NCBI GenBank assembly: GCA_025057315.1
Contig: JANWXW010000050.1
Location: 62,001 to 126,000, forward strand
Length of the DNA stretch: 64,000 bases
Origin: Myxococcota bacterium
GTDB taxonomy: Bacteria > Myxococcota_A > Polyangia > Palsa-1104 > JAEUJZ01
Direction: 5' to 3'
Shown in pieces: positions 61,398 through 64,000 of the stretch (the first letter of the stretch is position 1; every line of letters begins with the position of its first letter). A model generated the notes under the pieces. The model searched no databases. It had not been told where the DNA came from and saw only the letters and a program-made list of their open reading frames with translations. The position numbers and the translations under genes were made by a program.

Positions 61398-64000
61398 GAT
61401 GCGTCTGCAGCCCCTCCTTCTCTGCCTGGCCGCGATGCTTGCCGGCCCTGCCGCTTGGGCCGATGTTCGCACCTTCTCGGCCGGTTCCCTCATCATCCCC
61501 ATGGATGCATGCTATCAGGCCGCGCAAGACCAACCCTATCCTTCGTATTGCATCGATGGGAAGGCGCCGGATGATGGAATCATCAAGGCGTACGGGCTCG
61601 TTTATCTTCTGCTCAAACGTGGCTTTACTATCTATCTTATCATCAACCCGGCCAAGACCACCATCGATGGGGTGGATCTGACCCTCTCTCGGGTGGGAGG
61701 GCCGCCGGTCGGCCTCTACAACCGCAGCACCCGCACGTTTGTCAATTTCACCCACCAGACCACCGTGCATTACCGTGGCGCTCCCTTTGTTATCGATGTA
61801 TCCGAGGCCGCCTCGGTCCTTTCGCTGCTTCACACCGACCCGCGCATTCAATCCTTCACCAGCGTTGCCATCCACCTGGCCTATGAGAACTTCAGCGCCC
61901 CGGTCTCTTCCCGAATGAACGGTGTGCCTCCCAGGATTGCCGTCTTTGTGCCTCCCGGCAGCCAGGGCGGCGTCGTCGGTACCGAGGGCATCCCGCTGAT
62001 GCGGGGCTATCTGCGCCGCGCAGGGCTAGACTACGAGGGCGCCTATGGCACCGTGGCCAGCCCCGGGGATATCTTTGATACGCTCACCGAGCAGGATGTG
62101 ATCAACGGGGCGCTTGGCTCGCGGTACCAGGTCGCCTGGTTTCCCCACTACAGCGCTGGGTCGGATGATCGCCCCGTGTTGCTCAAGGTCCGTGACTTTG
62201 CTGATCAGGGGGGGATGATCTTTGCCGAGTGCGCCTCGATCAGCACCTTCGAGTCACACAGCGAGACGCAGTTTATGACCACCGGTGGGATCACCATCAA
62301 CACCCTGCCGCAGTGCTACCCTGGAAATACCAGCGGGTTCCGCAGAGGGGGGGAGCCGTCCAACTTCTACACCACATGCTACAACCCGAGGACCCCCTTG
62401 GGCCACTCGCCGGGTTCCCGATTGGAATTTCCCGTGCCGAGTAGTCCCTTTGTACAGATCGGCGACTTTCTTTTCTATAAGGCCAGGGGAGCTGTCGAGG
62501 ACTGGAGGCCGCGCTCCGGAAGCAGCCAGCGTGCTGGCGTTGTCTCCCTGATGCGGTCTGCTGACAGCAACAGTTCATACAATGGCCAAGACATTGTTTC
62601 CACCACCTTCAAGGACAATCAGCCCAACAAGGGGCAAATCATCTACTTCGGGGGTCACTTCTATGGAGACAGCACCGCTCCGGCCACGGCGGGCATCCGC
62701 ATCGTGCTGAACACGCTGCTGTTTGCTCGCCCGACGCTGTCGACGCGCTACCAGGCCCGCTCCCAGCCGGTCATGGCGGAAATCGACGGGCGCCTGCTGC
62801 TCTTGATGGGTTCCTACATGGAGAACAACGCATCGATTGCGGCCTACAGCCGCGCCAGCGACATCAACTGGCCATTCCCACAGGTTCTTGGCCAGTTCCG
62901 TGCCTACGATGCACGCAACCTCACCATCGGGACACAACATTTTGGCTCGGACCAGGGTAGCTTGTGGAATGCAGCTAACCTTCTGCCCAGCCCCGGGTCG
63001 CGGGTTATCTACACCTCGCGACAGTCGGGAGCCAATGCCACCCTGGTGCGGCTGACCCAGGCCAACCTTCCTGCCCTGGGTACAAACCCCTTTGGGTTGC
63101 CTCCTGGCTACACCGCCGCCGACGAGGCGTTTCTGCTGGCTCGCATCCACCAGGCCCCCTTTGGGGGGGTGGACCATAGCACGGCGGCGGTCGTTGGCCC
63201 CCAGACGGTGGTGCCCGGAGGCGAGGGGCGGCCCACGATGGCCTATGTTGGCGCGCTGGATGGCATGCTGCATGCCATCATGGTGCGCGGCCCGCAGAGC
63301 CAGCCGGGCGTGGAGCAGTGGGCTTTCTTGCCTGGAGAACAGCTGTCCAGCGTCCGCTTCAACGCTGCAGCGCTGGACGGTTCACCGACGGTGGGTGATA
63401 TCTTTGAGAGCATCGGGGGCATGCGCCGCTGGCGCACGCTGCTCACAATCCCCCAGGGCCACGGCGGGGGGGCACTCTATGGTCTGGACGTGTCAGATCC
63501 GCTGGCTCCTGCGCTGCTGTGGCAACGGGGTACGGCCGCCAGCGGGGTGCTTCTTGCCCCGGCCCATGCCACGGCCATGACCATCTGCCCGACGGCAAAC
63601 AATCCGTTTCAGTCCTTTGTGGTAGTGGCCAGCGCCCGCGTCACCGGCGCCCCTGGCATCACCGTGTCGGCCCTGTCGGGCAAAGACGGGAGCCTGCTGT
63701 GGCAGTGGAGCACGGGCTACACCCGGACCCTACCGGCCACCGGCGCGATCATCCCGAACGATCTTCCGGCCCCGGCGGCGCTGGCTGCCTCCAGCCCATC
63801 GGCCCCCTGCGAGGACCGGGTGTATGTGGCCGACCTGGATGGGCGCGTCTGGGAGCTGGACACCATCACGGGGCAAAATGTCAACGGCAGCGCCCCCCTG
63901 GCCGATGTGGGGCTCACCCCGGGAGGGCGGGTGCAACCAATTGGCGCTGCGCCGGCCCTCTACAATGACCTTGGCACCGGCCGGCGCATGCTCGCCGTCG
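61398..64000 (+). CDS. PilY1-like secreted protein, 3' end outside window
   Basis: Open from the ATG at 61398 to the window end (867 codons so far). The signal peptide is MRLQPLLLCLAAMLAGPAAW, and the mature part starts DVRTFSAGSLIIPMDACYQA. The 'SLIIPMD.CYQ...KAYGLVYLLL' beginning recurs in PilY1-like proteins of Deltaproteobacteria. From about residue 575 a PilY1-type propeller appears: TMAYVGALDGMLHAIMV, LDGSPTVGDIFE, WRTLLTIPQGHGGGALYGLD, and VYVADLDGRVWELDTITGQN. PilY1 acts at the type IV pilus tip and in surface sensing. No minor pilin genes are visible, so the pilus link rests on homology. Its start has no clear ribosome-binding site, and its first 300 codons look less GC-rich than neighbours. 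Confidence 0.8.

Overview
The window is a GC-rich, densely coded stretch that looks like the chromosome of a myxobacterium (Myxococcota, former Deltaproteobacteria). The evidence is indirect but consistent. There are three Hanks-type Ser/Thr kinases (one fused to an ATPase/TPR module, one to an FGE-sulfatase-like domain), a CHAT/TPR protein beside a DUF4384 lipoprotein, an AgmX/PglI-type protein, many lipoproteins with degenerate enzyme-like domains, and a secreted metallopeptidase whose tail looks like a MYXO-CTERM sorting signal. I see no rRNA, tRNA, insertion sequence, prophage or CRISPR array.

Layout. 0-12 kb: a toxin/immunity-like pair, a membrane protein behind a giant PknK-like kinase, a small secreted protein, a FecR-like envelope protein, an ATP-grasp ligase, a gene-poor 0.5 kb, and rlmM with a small upstream gene. 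12-21 kb: a flavin monooxygenase, a GNAT acetyltransferase, a divergent RNase Y, a TPR lipoprotein, a DUF885-like peptidase and a Bcp peroxiredoxin. 21-28 kb: a three-gene cassette of kinase-FGE, TPR-CHAT and DUF4384 lipoprotein, the most system-like part of the window, followed by a convergent S11 peptidase. 29-38 kb: an AgmX/PglI-type protein, nadB, a MoCF/CinA-like protein, a kinase divergent from a hybrid histidine kinase with eroded ATP-site motifs, and a proline-rich protein that looks like an AAA+ ATPase without its P-loop.

38-46 kb: a cupredoxin lipoprotein, a CehA/McbA-like protein without metal ligands coupled to an HEFTH metallopeptidase, a molybdopterin oxidoreductase and an unknown protein. 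46-54 kb: a minus-strand ureide operon (allantoinase, an allantoicase-OHCU decarboxylase fusion, hydroxyisourate hydrolase, M14 peptidase), downstream of rlmD, which is divergent from mnmA. 54-61 kb: a lipoprotein and PlsC-like acyltransferase pair, a VWA-like lipoprotein, a DUF4166 gene with a tiny membrane protein, tatD, and a lipoprotein made of fourteen 39-residue repeats without an indel. 61.4 kb to the end: a PilY1-like secreted protein, cut by the window edge.

Together, most accessory genes act at the cell envelope: sensing (kinases, FecR-like, FGE), proteolysis (CHAT, HEFTH peptidase, M14, DUF885, S11) and surface display (propeller lipoprotein, PilY1-like). Housekeeping RNA-modification and NAD genes lie between them. 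Family calls come from reading motifs, not from database searches.
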